Source of the DNA: CF-162 sp040882565
GTDB taxonomy: Bacteria; Chloroflexota; Dehalococcoidia; SM23-28-2; RBG-16-64-32
DNA length: 64,000 bases
NCBI GenBank assembly: GCA_040882565.1
Contig: JBBEAZ010000018.1
Span: 1 to 64,000, forward strand
Reading direction: 5' to 3'
A program made the translations under genes and the position numbers. Of the stretch, positions 8,470 through 17,653 are shown piece by piece; position 1 is the first letter of the stretch; the number at the start of each line of letters is the position of its first letter. The notes below the pieces were generated by a model. It was given only the letters and a program-made list of their open reading frames with translations, was not told the origin of the DNA and made no database searches.

Positions 8470-8839
8470 TCGTTATCCCTCCTGTGTATTAGATTTTGCC
8501 GGGCGCCACCTGCAGCACGTTGAGCCGGCGCCGGGGAAGGACCCACCCGCGATGACGGGTGGAATTCGGCTGTCAAACAGATTCGAATGTTAACAGTGCA
8601 CCCCCCTCGCGGCAACGGTAAACCCGGACAATCTCGGGCCAAATCGTGCTAATGCAGAATGAGCGCGCGTATTCTCTGGCCAGTGCTATGAATTCTCGCC
8701 CATTCTCGCGTAATAACGGGAATTCTCGGTCGGTTCGGGCCTGCCGACCGGCCGCTATCCACGTATGTGGATAACGGATCAGCCTATAGGTTCGTGGGCG
8801 ATCGGTTCGTTGCGTGCCCTCTCCCGTATAATCGCCACT
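8470..8839. promoter_or_regulatory. Divergent speD/lysA control region with helically phased ATTCTC repeats
   Basis: This 370-bp gap has no gene. ATTCTC occurs at 8671, 8692, 8702 and 8722, so the spacings are 21, 10 and 20 bp and all copies fall on one face of the helix. Two are the exact 9-mer GAATTCTCG, 30 bp apart. Downstream, TATCCAC-GTAT-GTGGATA at 8756-8773 is a 7-bp-arm palindrome. Its right half includes one DnaA-box-like TGTGGATAA. These look like regulator sites between two genes of amino-acid/polyamine metabolism. The regulator is unknown. Confidence 0.5.
8827..8832 (+). promoter_or_regulatory. Consensus -10 box (TATAAT) of lysA; leaderless start
   Basis: A perfect TATAAT ends 7 bases before the lysA ATG at 8840, so transcription should begin at or next to the start codon. 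No Shine-Dalgarno could fit. The -35 element is weak. Confidence 0.7.
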
Positions 8840-10171
8840 ATGCAGAAGACGCAGCTCCCGCTCGCCCGCGTGCTGCCCGTTACGGCCGAGGTCAACGACG
8901 CCGGCCGCCTGGCCGTCGGCGGTTGCGATTTGACCGAGCTTGCCAGCGAGTTCGGGACGCCCCTCTACGCCTTCGATGAGGAGACTCTGCGGGGCCAGTG
9001 CCGCGCCTTCATCGAGGCGTTTCGCTCGCGCTATGCCGAGACGGCTGTCGCCTACGCGGCGAAGGCTTACCTGGGGCGCGCGCTGGCGGCGATCATGGCC
9101 GAGGAGGGGATGGACCTCGACGTTGTCTCCGGCGGCGAGCTGGCCATCGCGCGCAGCGTGAACTTCCCGGCGGAGCGCATCCACTTCCACGGCAACAACA
9201 AGTCGGAAGAAGAGCTGGCCGACGCGCTGGACGCCGGCATCGGACGTGTGATCGTCGACAACTTCCACGAAATCCACCTGCTAAGTGCGGCCGCCCAGGC
9301 GCGCGGCATCCAGCAGCGCGCGCTGTTGCGACTCTCGCCGGGCGTCGACCCGCACACGCACCATCACACGACGACCGGCACGCTCGACAACAAGTTCGGC
9401 GTGCCGCTGGCGACGCAGGGCGAGGCCGCGGTGCGGCAGATGATGGAAGCGCCAGGCATCGAGATGATGGGCCTGCACGTGCACCTGGGCTCGCCGGTGT
9501 TCGAACGCGAGCCGTTCGCCGAAGCCATCGACCTCGTCTGCGACTTCGCCGCGCGGATGAAGGCTGCGCACGGCTTCGAGATGCGCGAGTTCAGTCCGGG
9601 CGGTGGCTTCGCCGTTGACTACGTGCTTGACCAGCACGCTCCGTCACCGGACGACTACGCCGAGACGATCGTCCCCTCGCTGCGGGCGGCGTGCAAGAAG
9701 CACGGCCTGAGCGAGCCACGGCTGATCATCGAGCCGGGGCGCTCGATCGTCGCACGGGCCGGAGTCGCCGTGTACACGGTCGGTTCGTCGAAGGACGTGC
9801 CCGGCGTGCGGCGCTACGTCTCGGTGGACGGCGGTATGGGCGACAACATCCGGCCGGGCATGTACGACTCGAAGTACGCGGCGATCGTGGCCAACCGGCC
9901 GCTGGACACGCGGCGCGAGACGGTGACGGTCGCGGGCAAGTACTGCGAGTCGGGCGACCTGCTGCTAAAGGATGCCGAACTTCCGCCGCTGGAACCGGGC
10001 GACATCCTGGCGATGCCGGCCGCCGGCGGCTACGCCCTGCCGATGGCCAGCAACTACAACGCCGCGCTGCGGCCGCCGGTCGTGCTAGTCCACGACGGCC
10101 GAGCAAGCCTCATGCGCCGCCGTGAAACGTACGAGGATCTGACGCGCGCGGACGTCTGGCCGCTGGAGTAG
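8840..10171 (+). CDS. lysA: Diaminopimelate decarboxylase
   Basis: A PLP enzyme of 443 residues that decarboxylates meso-diaminopimelate to lysine, the last step of the lysine pathway. The alanine-racemase-fold barrel carries the PLP Lys in AYAAKAYL (about residue 75) and HGNNKS, a DAPDC signature. It then has HVHLGSP, the phosphate-binding FSPGGGFAVDY, EPGRSIV, and the active-site KYCESGD from the partner subunit. The CESGD signature separates it from ornithine/arginine decarboxylases of the same fold, although carboxynorspermidine decarboxylase relatives exist. The ATG at 8840 gives the normal N-terminus and follows a consensus -10. It ends 4 bp from a convergent lipoprotein gene. Confidence 0.9.
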   Translation: MQKTQLPLARVLPVTAEVNDAGRLAVGGCDLTELASEFGTPLYAFDEETLRGQCRAFIEAFRSRYAETAVAYAAKAYLGRALAAIMAEEGMDLDVVSGGELAIARSVNFPAERIHFHGNNKSEEELADALDAGIGRVIVDNFHEIHLLSAAAQARGIQQRALLRLSPGVDPHTHHHTTTGTLDNKFGVPLATQGEAAVRQMMEAPGIEMMGLHVHLGSPVFEREPFAEAIDLVCDFAARMKAAHGFEMREFSPGGGFAVDYVLDQHAPSPDDYAETIVPSLRAACKKHGLSEPRLIIEPGRSIVARAGVAVYTVGSSKDVPGVRRYVSVDGGMGDNIRPGMYDSKYAAIVANRPLDTRRETVTVAGKYCESGDLLLKDAELPPLEPGDILAMPAAGGYALPMASNYNAALRPPVVLVHDGRASLMRRRETYEDLTRADVWPLE

Positions 10172-10175
10172 TTCC

Positions 10176-10508
10176 CTACTCCGTCGCCATGCTCGACGGG
10201 GCGCAGCCCTCTGGCAGGCCGTCCACCACCGTAAATAGGTCGTCGATCCCTGGCTCCTTCGTGTGGACCTCGCGGCCATCGTCGAGCGTTAGCCAGATGT
10301 CGAGCGAGTGCGCCTGCATGGCGCTACTTACCTCGCACGCCTCGAAGAGTTCGAGGGCCTCGTCCCACGTTATTTCCTCAGCGCCGGTCGGTTCCGGCGA
10401 AGCCGACGTAGTCGGCGACGGCGATTCGCGCGCGATCTCTTCGTCATCGTCACCGCAAGCGACGGTGGCGAGCGCAAGGGCAAAGGCTAGGCTAACGAGT
10501 AATCGCAT
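10176..10508 (-). CDS. Small putative lipoprotein of unknown function
   Basis: A 110-residue exported protein. The N-terminus is a clear lipoprotein signal: MRLLVSLAFALALATVACGD with the lipobox Cys near residue 18. Next comes an acidic stretch (GDDDEE) and a Ser/Thr/Pro linker to about residue 42. A compact domain of about 65 residues follows, with two Cys (ACEVSS and GCAPSS) that could form a disulfide. No family is recognised. It lies 4 bp from the convergent lysA end and about 50 bp downstream of a methyltransferase on the same strand. Confidence 0.65.
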   Translation of the reverse strand: MRLLVSLAFALALATVACGDDDEEIARESPSPTTSASPEPTGAEEITWDEALELFEACEVSSAMQAHSLDIWLTLDDGREVHTKEPGIDDLFTVVDGLPEGCAPSSMATE

Positions 10509-10559
10509 CGTTCTGTGAGTAGAACGGCTGCGACGTGCGATGAGTTCCTTCCGGCGCGC

Positions 10560-11198
10560 CTAAGCGGGCTTGGCGAACTCGATCATGTACCAGGCGCCGT
10601 GGAAGAACCAACCGAGCTTGACGTCCTGCGCGGACGCTGGGACGAGGTCCATCGGTGGCGGGTTGTTGTACTCGGGTTGGAACCGCAGCAGGAAACGGTT
10701 GACCAGCGACAGGCGGCCGCTTTCGGGGACGCCGACGTCGCAGATGACCACGCGACCGGCCGGGCGCACGACGCGGTACATCTCTTCGATAGCGCCGCGT
10801 CTGTCGCCGAACTCGGCGATACCGCCGTGGTGCAGTACGGCATCGAACGTAGCGTCGGGGAACGGGAGGTGGCCCGCTTCGCCTTCGATCAAGTCGACGC
10901 GGATCCGTCGCTCTTCGATCTTCCTCCGGGCGTAGGTGAGCATCGCCCGCGAGATGTCGAGCCCGACGACCTGGCCTGAGTCGCCGACTCGCTGGGCGAG
11001 TAGGGCGACGTTCGTGCCCGTGCCGACGCACACTTCGAGGACGCGGTCTCCCGGCTTTAGTTGGAGACGGCGGACGGCCTTGCGCCGCTCACGGGTCGGC
11101 GAAGCGCCGCGGAGAAAAGCGGCGAGGCGATTGGTCCAGTCGTACCAGCGGGCGCGGGCCTCATAGTACGTGCGCGAGCGTTGCTCACGCTCGAACAT
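10560..11198 (-). CDS. Class I SAM-dependent methyltransferase
   Basis: A 212-residue methyltransferase of the UbiE/Methyltransf_11 type. Motif I is VLEVCVGTGTNVALLA (residues about 53-68), followed by the acidic end of strand 2 in VVGLDIS, and LPFPDATFDAVLHHG as motif IV. An N-terminal helix has YYEARARWYDW, often seen in small-molecule or quinone methyltransferases. The substrate is not predictable. Its ATG follows the stop of the acyl-CoA dehydrogenase by 3 bases, so the two are very probably translated from one mRNA. That hints at a role in modifying an acyl or lipid intermediate, but this is inference only. Confidence 0.85.
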   Translation of the reverse strand: MFEREQRSRTYYEARARWYDWTNRLAAFLRGASPTRERRKAVRRLQLKPGDRVLEVCVGTGTNVALLAQRVGDSGQVVGLDISRAMLTYARRKIEERRIRVDLIEGEAGHLPFPDATFDAVLHHGGIAEFGDRRGAIEEMYRVVRPAGRVVICDVGVPESGRLSLVNRFLLRFQPEYNNPPPMDLVPASAQDVKLGWFFHGAWYMIEFAKPA

Positions 11199-11201
11199 CG
11201 G

Positions 11202-12380
<1,179 letters not shown>

Positions 12381-12487
12381 CGGGCTCTCCCTTGTGTCTG
12401 GATCCGGCGCTCGCAGTGTGACACAAAATGGACGCAATTTCCAGTTCACGTAAGGGTTGGGGCACGCGGTAGCGGCCGTGTCGCAGG

Positions 12488-13189
12488 CTACGCGGTGACT
12501 TCGCCGCGGACGATGCGGCCGGCGACGTCGCGGAACAACTCGTAGTCCTGGGCGCCCACGACGGCGAAGCGGCCGTTGAAGATCGTCGTCGGCACGCCGC
12601 TGATGCCGGTCGAGCGGCTCCACTCCATCTGGCGGTCGATCTCCGCGCGGTAGCGCCCGCTGTCCAGCGCCTCGCGGAGCGGATCGGCGTCGAGACCGGT
12701 GCGGGCGCATGCATCCACGACCACATCCGTGTCGCCGATGTTCTGCTCTTGCTCGAAATACGCGTGGAAGAGAGCGCGGTGGACGGCCCAGAGGTCGCCG
12801 CCGTGCTCCTTGGCGAACTCGGTGGCCTCGTGCGCCTTGCGGGTGTTCGGGACGAGCGGCGGGCGCTTCATGTCGATGCCGGCTTCGAGCGCCGTTTGCC
12901 GCAGGTTGTCAATGTAGCCGGGCGGGTACACGCGGCCCTTCGCGATCTCTTTACGGGCGATCCCCTCGGACGGGATCCCCGGACGCAGATCGTAGGCGCA
13001 GGCGTCCAGCTCGATCGCGTACTCCTCGCGCAGGCGTTCGAGGCGGGCGAGGCCGACGTAGCACCACGGGCAGATGTAGTCGGAGACCAGCGTCAGGTGG
13101 AGCGACGCCTTTTCCGGGCGCGTGTCGTGCATGCCCGTGTGCCGCTCGACGTCATCGTCGCCATCAAAGCCGACGGACCACGATTCCAT
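12488..13189 (-). CDS. DsbA-family oxidoreductase (FrnE-like thioredoxin fold)
   Basis: A 233-residue thioredoxin-fold protein of the DsbA/FrnE group. The active site CPWC is in VSDYICPWCYVGLARLE near residue 40, and the cis-Pro loop is GISGVPTTIFNGRFAVVGAQ near residues 195-214. A helical insertion lies between them. There is no signal peptide, so it is probably cytoplasmic, unlike true DsbA. The ATG at 13187-13189 is supported by a TATACT -10 box at 13196-13201 (minus strand), 6 bases away, which suggests a leaderless mRNA. An internal Met at residue 20 is the alternative. The product may reduce, oxidise or isomerise substrates; none is known here. Confidence 0.88.
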   Translation of the reverse strand: MESWSVGFDGDDDVERHTGMHDTRPEKASLHLTLVSDYICPWCYVGLARLERLREEYAIELDACAYDLRPGIPSEGIARKEIAKGRVYPPGYIDNLRQTALEAGIDMKRPPLVPNTRKAHEATEFAKEHGGDLWAVHRALFHAYFEQEQNIGDTDVVVDACARTGLDADPLREALDSGRYRAEIDRQMEWSRSTGISGVPTTIFNGRFAVVGAQDYELFRDVAGRIVRGEVTA

Positions 13190-13207
13190 GCGCCCAGTAT
13201 ACGGGCG

Positions 13208-13975
13208 CTACGCCGTGCGGTGACGCAGCGCCAGGATCGTCAGCGTGATGTTGACCGCCCCGAGGCCGCCGATAGCGAGGAGCGCCTTGCCCACGTCCTC
13301 CCAGTCCCAGCCGACGAGCACCAGCGTCCGCATCCCCTCGAGGATGTAAGTGACGGGGTTGATCGTCGCCAGGAACTCGAGCCAACCATCGAAGAACTCT
13401 TTCGGCGCGAAGGCCGGCGAGAGGAAGAGCAACGGGAAGAAGATCAAAAAACCGGCCTGCGCGGCCTGCGGACTGCCGGTCCGCAAGGCGATCGAGAGGC
13501 CGAACCCTGCGTAGGCGAGGCCGAAGAGCCCGGCGAGAAGGAGAATCGCGACGTACCCCGCAACCCCTGCCTCCATGCCGGAGCCAAAAATCGTCGCCAC
13601 GATCAAGATCACTAGCGTGATCACCATCACGCGGATGCCGTCGGCGAAAAGCCTGCCGAGGACGAGGGCAATGCGCGGCGTCGGCGTCAGGAGCAGCTTG
13701 TCGAAGTAACCTCGCTCGATGTCGGTGACCATCGCCAGCGCGGAGACGCTGGCGCCGCCGGCGACGCCCTGCAGCACCGCGACGGGCATCTGGAAGGCCT
13801 CATAGTTGGTGACGCCGAAGGCTCGCCCGGAGACGTTGCCGATCGCGCCGACGGTGACGAAGAAGAAGAACAGCGGGATGAAGTAGTTCTGCACCTCGAA
13901 CGCGGGTTGGCGGATGACCTCGCGCAGGGCGCGCATCGCCAGGTAGGAAGAATCGCGGACGGTGTGCCTGATCAC
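13208..13975 (-). CDS. ABC-2 type transporter permease
   Basis: A 255-residue integral membrane protein with about six hydrophobic segments and the ABC-2 permease pattern, including FGLAYAGFGLSIALRTGSPQ and the late INPVTYILEGMR motif of the DrrB/NodJ group. It pairs with the ATPase encoded just upstream, whose TGA overlaps the GTG start by 4 bases (GTGA, 13972-13975). Together they should form an exporter for a drug, lipid or glycan. The substrate is not evident, and no biosynthetic cluster accompanies it. Confidence 0.88.
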   Translation of the reverse strand: MIRHTVRDSSYLAMRALREVIRQPAFEVQNYFIPLFFFFVTVGAIGNVSGRAFGVTNYEAFQMPVAVLQGVAGGASVSALAMVTDIERGYFDKLLLTPTPRIALVLGRLFADGIRVMVITLVILIVATIFGSGMEAGVAGYVAILLLAGLFGLAYAGFGLSIALRTGSPQAAQAGFLIFFPLLFLSPAFAPKEFFDGWLEFLATINPVTYILEGMRTLVLVGWDWEDVGKALLAIGGLGAVNITLTILALRHRTA

Positions 13976-14967
13976 GATGGCCTCTTTCCGTCCTCGGCCG
14001 GCAGCAGGTTGTGGTCGTGCGCTTCGATGTGGTGGCCCGTCTTGCGCAAGAAGACGTCGTCCAGGCTGGGCCGGGCCAATGTGATCTCCTCGACCTGGAT
14101 CTTCGACTCGTCGAGCGCCCGCACGATCGGCGCGATCGCTGAGCTGCCGTCTTTGATGTAAACCACAACCGAGTCGCGGACGACCCGGACGTCCGTCATA
14201 CCGTCGATCTGCTGCAGGGCGGCGACGGCGCGGTCCGGCTGGAAGTCCTGGTCCTCGAGTCGCACTGTGACGACATCGGCGCCGACGCTGGCCTTGAGGT
14301 CCTCCGGCGCGCCCTGGGCGACGATCCGCCCGCGGTCCATGATCGCGACTTCGTGAGCGAGGCGGTCCGCCTCTTCGAGGTACTGCGTAGTGAGGAAGAA
14401 TGTGACGCCTTCGTCGCGGTTCAACTCCTCGACGTAGCGCCAGATCGAGTCGCGGCTGATTGGGTCGAGCCCCGAAGTAGGTTCGTCAAGGAAAACGATC
14501 TTCGGGCTGTGGACCAGGGCGGCCGCGAGGTCGAGGCGGCGCTGCATGCCCCCGGAATATGTGCCAACGCGACGGTCAGCGGCCTCCTCGAGGTCGACGA
14601 TGCGCAGGAGCGACGAAACACGCTCCTTGATCACGTTGCCCGGCATTCGATACAGGCGCGCCTGCAGCGTCAACAACTCCCGTCCCGTCATGACCACGTC
14701 GAGCGAGGCGTCCTGCAGTGCGACGCCGATGCGCGAGCGGACCGTGGTCGCATTGCCCAGTACGTCGAGGCCGTCGACGGTGGCGCTGCCCTCGGTCGGG
14801 CGCAGGAGCGTCGTCAGCATGCGCACGGTCGTTGTCTTGCCCGAGCCGTTGGCACCGAGGAAGCCGAAGATCTGGCCGTGGGGGATGTCGAGGTCGATCC
14901 CGTCCACGGCCTTGACGTCGGGTGGAAAAATGCGGCGAAGGCCCGTGGCGCTGATCGCTGAAGTCAC
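13972..14967 (-). CDS. ABC transporter ATP-binding protein (DrrA-like)
   Basis: A 331-residue ATPase of the DrrA daunorubicin-exporter type. Walker A is GANGSGKTT (about residues 38-46), the signature is YSGGMQRRLDLA, and Walker B is KIVFLDEPTSGLD. The H-loop residue of the consensus is replaced within FFLTTQYLEEAD (TTQY instead of TTHY), as is usual in DrrA relatives. The C-terminal 100 residues form the family's regulatory domain, ending in RPSLDDVFL. The GTG at 14965-14967 sits 6 bases after a perfect TATAAT (minus strand, 14974-14979), so the operon is probably leaderless. Confidence 0.9.
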   Translation of the reverse strand: MTSAISATGLRRIFPPDVKAVDGIDLDIPHGQIFGFLGANGSGKTTTVRMLTTLLRPTEGSATVDGLDVLGNATTVRSRIGVALQDASLDVVMTGRELLTLQARLYRMPGNVIKERVSSLLRIVDLEEAADRRVGTYSGGMQRRLDLAAALVHSPKIVFLDEPTSGLDPISRDSIWRYVEELNRDEGVTFFLTTQYLEEADRLAHEVAIMDRGRIVAQGAPEDLKASVGADVVTVRLEDQDFQPDRAVAALQQIDGMTDVRVVRDSVVVYIKDGSSAIAPIVRALDESKIQVEEITLARPSLDDVFLRKTGHHIEAHDHNLLPAEDGKRPS

Positions 14968-15043
14968 CGGGCGATTATATCGGGCGACCGCTTAAGAAAA
15001 AGCGTGACGAATGTCACACCTGCTGTGCTAGACTGCGGGCGCT

Positions 15044-15496
15044 ATGGCATCCGCAGGCCTGCCGATGGACGACCCGATTGTTGCCGGCCTGCTGATGGGG
15101 CCGAACCTGGCGCGGCTCGCGTACGTGACGCCGAGCGGGCGCCCGCGGGTGGTGCCGATCTGGTTCGGGCACCACAACGGCGACCTGATCATGGTCACCG
15201 GCCCGAAAGCCGCTAAGTTGCGCTCGCTCGAGAAGAACGGCTCCGTCGCCGTGACGATCGACTCTTCCTCGCCTCCGTACAAAGTGCTGCTGATCGACGG
15301 CGACGCGACGCTGGAGCCGGTGGAGGGGATGGCGCCCGAGTACCGGCCGATCGTCGAGCGCTACCTTGGAGTGGCCGCGGAAGCGTATTTGCAGCAACTT
15401 CTGCCGCGGGTCAAGCGCCAGGTGCGCATCCGCATCAAGCCGCGCTCGTGGCGCGTGTTCGACTTCGTGCGGCGATACCCTAAGAGCCTGAGCTAG
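15044..15496 (+). CDS. PPOX-class split-barrel flavin-binding family protein
   Basis: A 150-residue pyridoxamine 5'-phosphate oxidase-like split barrel. RLAYVTPSGRPRVVPIWFGH and LRSLEKNGSVAVTID are the two conserved stretches of small FMN- or F420-dependent members. Such proteins reduce, bind or degrade flavin or haem-like compounds; none can be chosen here. A TAGACT -10 box at 15029-15034 precedes the ATG by 9 bases. The gene is 11 bp upstream of holB on the same strand, so the two may share an mRNA. Confidence 0.78.
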   Translation: MASAGLPMDDPIVAGLLMGPNLARLAYVTPSGRPRVVPIWFGHHNGDLIMVTGPKAAKLRSLEKNGSVAVTIDSSSPPYKVLLIDGDATLEPVEGMAPEYRPIVERYLGVAAEAYLQQLLPRVKRQVRIRIKPRSWRVFDFVRRYPKSLS

Positions 15497-15507
15497 ACGG
15501 CGGCGAC

Positions 15508-16533
15508 GTGGCTGACTGGGAGCTGATAGGGAACGCGAGACCGCTTGCCGCGCTCGCTGCCGGAGTGGCGAACGGCTCGCCCGTGCATTCCTATATCTTC
15601 GCCGGGCCCGAGCGCGTCGGTAAGGGGGCCGCCGCGTTGTTGCTTGCGGCGGCGCTGAACTGCCCGAACGCTGACCCTCCCTGCCGCGCCTGCGAGGTCT
15701 GCCGCCGCATCGCCGAAGCGAAGCACGCCGACGTACAGACCGTAACCGTCGAAGTCGTGACGGACGACGGCCCGGCCCGCAAAGCAATCAGCGTCGAGCA
15801 GATGCGCGACGTCGAGGCGTCGGTCATGCTGGCGCCGTATGAAGGCCGCACCCGCGTGGTCATCATCGATCCCGCGGACCAGATGTCCAGCGGCGCGCAG
15901 AACGCCTTCCTCAAGACGCTGGAGGAGCCGCCGCCGCACGTCGTCTTCGTCCTGGTGACGAGCGACGCCGAGCGCCTGCTGGAAACCGTGCGCTCGCGCT
16001 GCCGCCGCATCGAGTTCGGACTAGTCGCGGCGGCCGAGATCGAGGCAGGATTGCTCGCCCGCGACGTTGATGCCTCGAAGGCGGCTGTTCTCGCGCGCCT
16101 GTCCGCTGGCAAGCCCGGCTGGGCGTTGGAAGCGGCAGCGAGCCCGGCGTTGCTCGAACGGCGCGGCGAGGCGCTGGACGCGGCGCGGGCGCTCACCTCA
16201 TTGAGCATCGCCGACCGCATGGACCTCGCGGAGAAGCTCTCCGACCAGTTCAAGAGGGACCGCGCACCCGTGGATGCCACGCTCGAGCAGTGGCTCGGTT
16301 GGTGGCGCGACGTGCTGCTGGCAGCCTCGGACGCAGCCGATTCCGTCGCCAACCTCGACCGCCGGGAGGCTATCGCGGAGGACGCCCGGCGCTATCAGCG
16401 CTCTGAGGTCGTCGCGTTCGTAGAGGCGCTGCGGCAGACGCGGCAATACCTGCGCGAGAACGTCCAATCGCGAATCGCCCTGGATGCGCTCATGCTGCGC
16501 GTACCGGGCTTAACACCCGTGTCGGCGCGCTAG
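15508..16533 (+). CDS. holB: DNA polymerase III subunit delta prime
   Basis: A 341-residue AAA+ clamp-loader subunit. SYIFAGPERVGKG near residue 30 is the P-loop, CPNADPPCRACEVC gives the four zinc-binding cysteines, and QNAFLKTLEEPPPHVVFVLVT with the following TVRSRCRRIEF matches delta-prime/DnaX sensor regions. The arginine finger lies in the SRC motif (RSRCRR). The start is GTG at 15508, 11 bp after the PPOX stop. The length fits bacterial delta-prime rather than tau/gamma. Its 3' end is followed by a 206-bp gap that contains a candidate structured RNA and terminator. Confidence 0.85.
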   Translation: MADWELIGNARPLAALAAGVANGSPVHSYIFAGPERVGKGAAALLLAAALNCPNADPPCRACEVCRRIAEAKHADVQTVTVEVVTDDGPARKAISVEQMRDVEASVMLAPYEGRTRVVIIDPADQMSSGAQNAFLKTLEEPPPHVVFVLVTSDAERLLETVRSRCRRIEFGLVAAAEIEAGLLARDVDASKAAVLARLSAGKPGWALEAAASPALLERRGEALDAARALTSLSIADRMDLAEKLSDQFKRDRAPVDATLEQWLGWWRDVLLAASDAADSVANLDRREAIAEDARRYQRSEVVAFVEALRQTRQYLRENVQSRIALDALMLRVPGLTPVSAR

Positions 16534-16589
16534 AACCTGTCACCAAGGCTTAACCGTTCGCCATCGCTGGCAGCTTGTATTATGGTCTG

Positions 16590-16733
16590 AAATGCTGGAA
16601 AATACATTCCGGTGTTAAGTTGCGATAGGACTTCGCATACCTGGGGTACGGATGGGATGAGAGACGCGAAGTAAATCGCAACGGGTGGTTGGGTGGAAAC
16701 GGGCCGTCTTACAAGGCGGTCCGTTCCTTTTGT
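16590..16733 (+). ncRNA. Candidate structured RNA of unknown family
   Basis: No protein is encoded between holB and the convergent hydrolase gene, but the DNA shows nested complementary arms. GTTGCGAT (16619-16626) pairs with ATCGCAAC (16675-16682), and inside it ACTTCGC (16630-16636) pairs with GCGAAGT (16666-16672). Inside that lies a small TACC/GGTA hairpin (16638-16648), and upstream GGAA/TTCC (16597-16610). A TATTAT box at 16578-16583 could start transcription near 16590. A strong intrinsic terminator ends at about 16733. The downstream gene is on the other strand, so this would be a free small RNA or a holB 3'-UTR product, not a leader. I cannot match it to 6S, SRP, tmRNA or any riboswitch I know. 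Confidence 0.5.
16695..16733 (+). terminator. Intrinsic terminator after the candidate RNA / holB
   Basis: AACGGGCCG (16698-16706) pairs with CGGTCCGTT (16717-16725) over 9 bp with one G-U pair, extended by GG/CC around one bulged A. The loop is 10 bases, followed by CCTTTTGT. Confidence 0.75.
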
Positions 16734-16739
16734 CCGCCG

Positions 16740-17648
16740 CTACTCGGTCGGCGACCACTCATCGTCGGTGCGCTGGACGCGCGACTCCGACTCGAGCTTG
16801 GCGAGATGCGCCTCGATCTGGCGTAGCGCCGCCGGGACGATGCGCTTGTCCAGCTCGGAATAGATCGCCGACAGCATCGCCTTCGGGTTGCGCTTGCCTT
16901 TGGCGATCAGCGCCAGGATCTGGGTCTCGCGTTCGTGGCGGTGGTCGATCAGCTCCTGGAGCTTGGCGGGCACGTCGTGCACAGCCTGACCGTGCCCCGG
17001 CAGCATCACGGCGTTGTCCAACGTCTTTAGCCGCTCCAGCGATTCGAGGTAGAGGCTCATGTCGCCGTGCGGCGGCGGCGAGATAGCGACCGTGCCCAGG
17101 CCGAGCGCCGTGTCGCCGGTGAAGAGCGCTTTTTCCTGCGCCATGTAGATACAGACCGAGCCGAGCGTGTGTCCGGGGGTGTGCACCACGCGCAGCGTTA
17201 ACGCCCCGACGTTAAACTCGTCGCCGTCGTTCATCATGATCTTCGGGTCTGCGTCGGCGGCTTGTTTGCGGAACGCCTCGACCTTCTCGCGCAGCTCCTT
17301 CATCTCGGCGAGGACCTCGATGTCCTGCGGCGCCTCGCTCTGCCAGTCGCGGAGGTGCTTCTCCTCCTGCGGGTGAAGGGCGACAGCGGCACCTGTCGCC
17401 TCGCGCAGCTGCGCGGCGCCGCTTGTGTGGTCGAAGTGGTGGTGCGTAAGGACGATGTACTTGACCGTGATGTCCTTGTGGTCCTTCAGGAAGTCGAGGC
17501 GCGCCTTGACCGACGGCTCGTCGCCGAAGCCGCTGTCGATCAACGCCCCTTCGCCCCCGTCGCGGACGAGGAAGACGTTGGGCGACTGCGGGCCGGTGTA
17601 AAAGGCCTGCTCGGCCGGGATCGAGTGGATGTGGTCGGTAATCTGCAT
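16740..17648 (-). CDS. Metallo-beta-lactamase-fold hydrolase
   Basis: A 302-residue MBL-fold hydrolase. The first metal motif is LTHHHFDHTSGA (HxHxDH near residue 70), followed by PGHTLGSVCIY and FTGDTALG, and the late MLPGHGQ supplies another metal ligand. The C-terminal 70 residues are helical, as in LACTB2/glyoxalase-II-like enzymes with a winged-helix tail. Its substrate may be a thioester, RNA or lactone; this is undecided. The ATG at 17646-17648 lies 5 bases after the stop of a GNAT gene, so it is the last gene of a three-gene leftward operon. Confidence 0.85.
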   Translation of the reverse strand: MQITDHIHSIPAEQAFYTGPQSPNVFLVRDGGEGALIDSGFGDEPSVKARLDFLKDHKDITVKYIVLTHHHFDHTSGAAQLREATGAAVALHPQEEKHLRDWQSEAPQDIEVLAEMKELREKVEAFRKQAADADPKIMMNDGDEFNVGALTLRVVHTPGHTLGSVCIYMAQEKALFTGDTALGLGTVAISPPPHGDMSLYLESLERLKTLDNAVMLPGHGQAVHDVPAKLQELIDHRHERETQILALIAKGKRNPKAMLSAIYSELDKRIVPAALRQIEAHLAKLESESRVQRTDDEWSPTE

Positions 17649-17653
17649 GCGCG

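Noticed and set aside
8756..8774. DnaA-box-like TGTGGATAA in the speD/lysA gap as an origin of replication
   Set aside because: Only one box is present, as half of a local palindrome; there is no cluster, AT-rich unwinding element or dnaA/dnaN gene.
10515..10979. Open frames antisense to the methyltransferase and similar long antisense frames over lysA, yidC and groEL
   Set aside because: Composition is Arg/Ala/Pro-rich shadow translation of a high-GC coding strand, with clear domains on the other strand.
16534..16740. Riboswitch or leader controlling the metallo-beta-lactamase gene
   Set aside because: The element and terminator point in the opposite direction to that gene, so it cannot be its leader.
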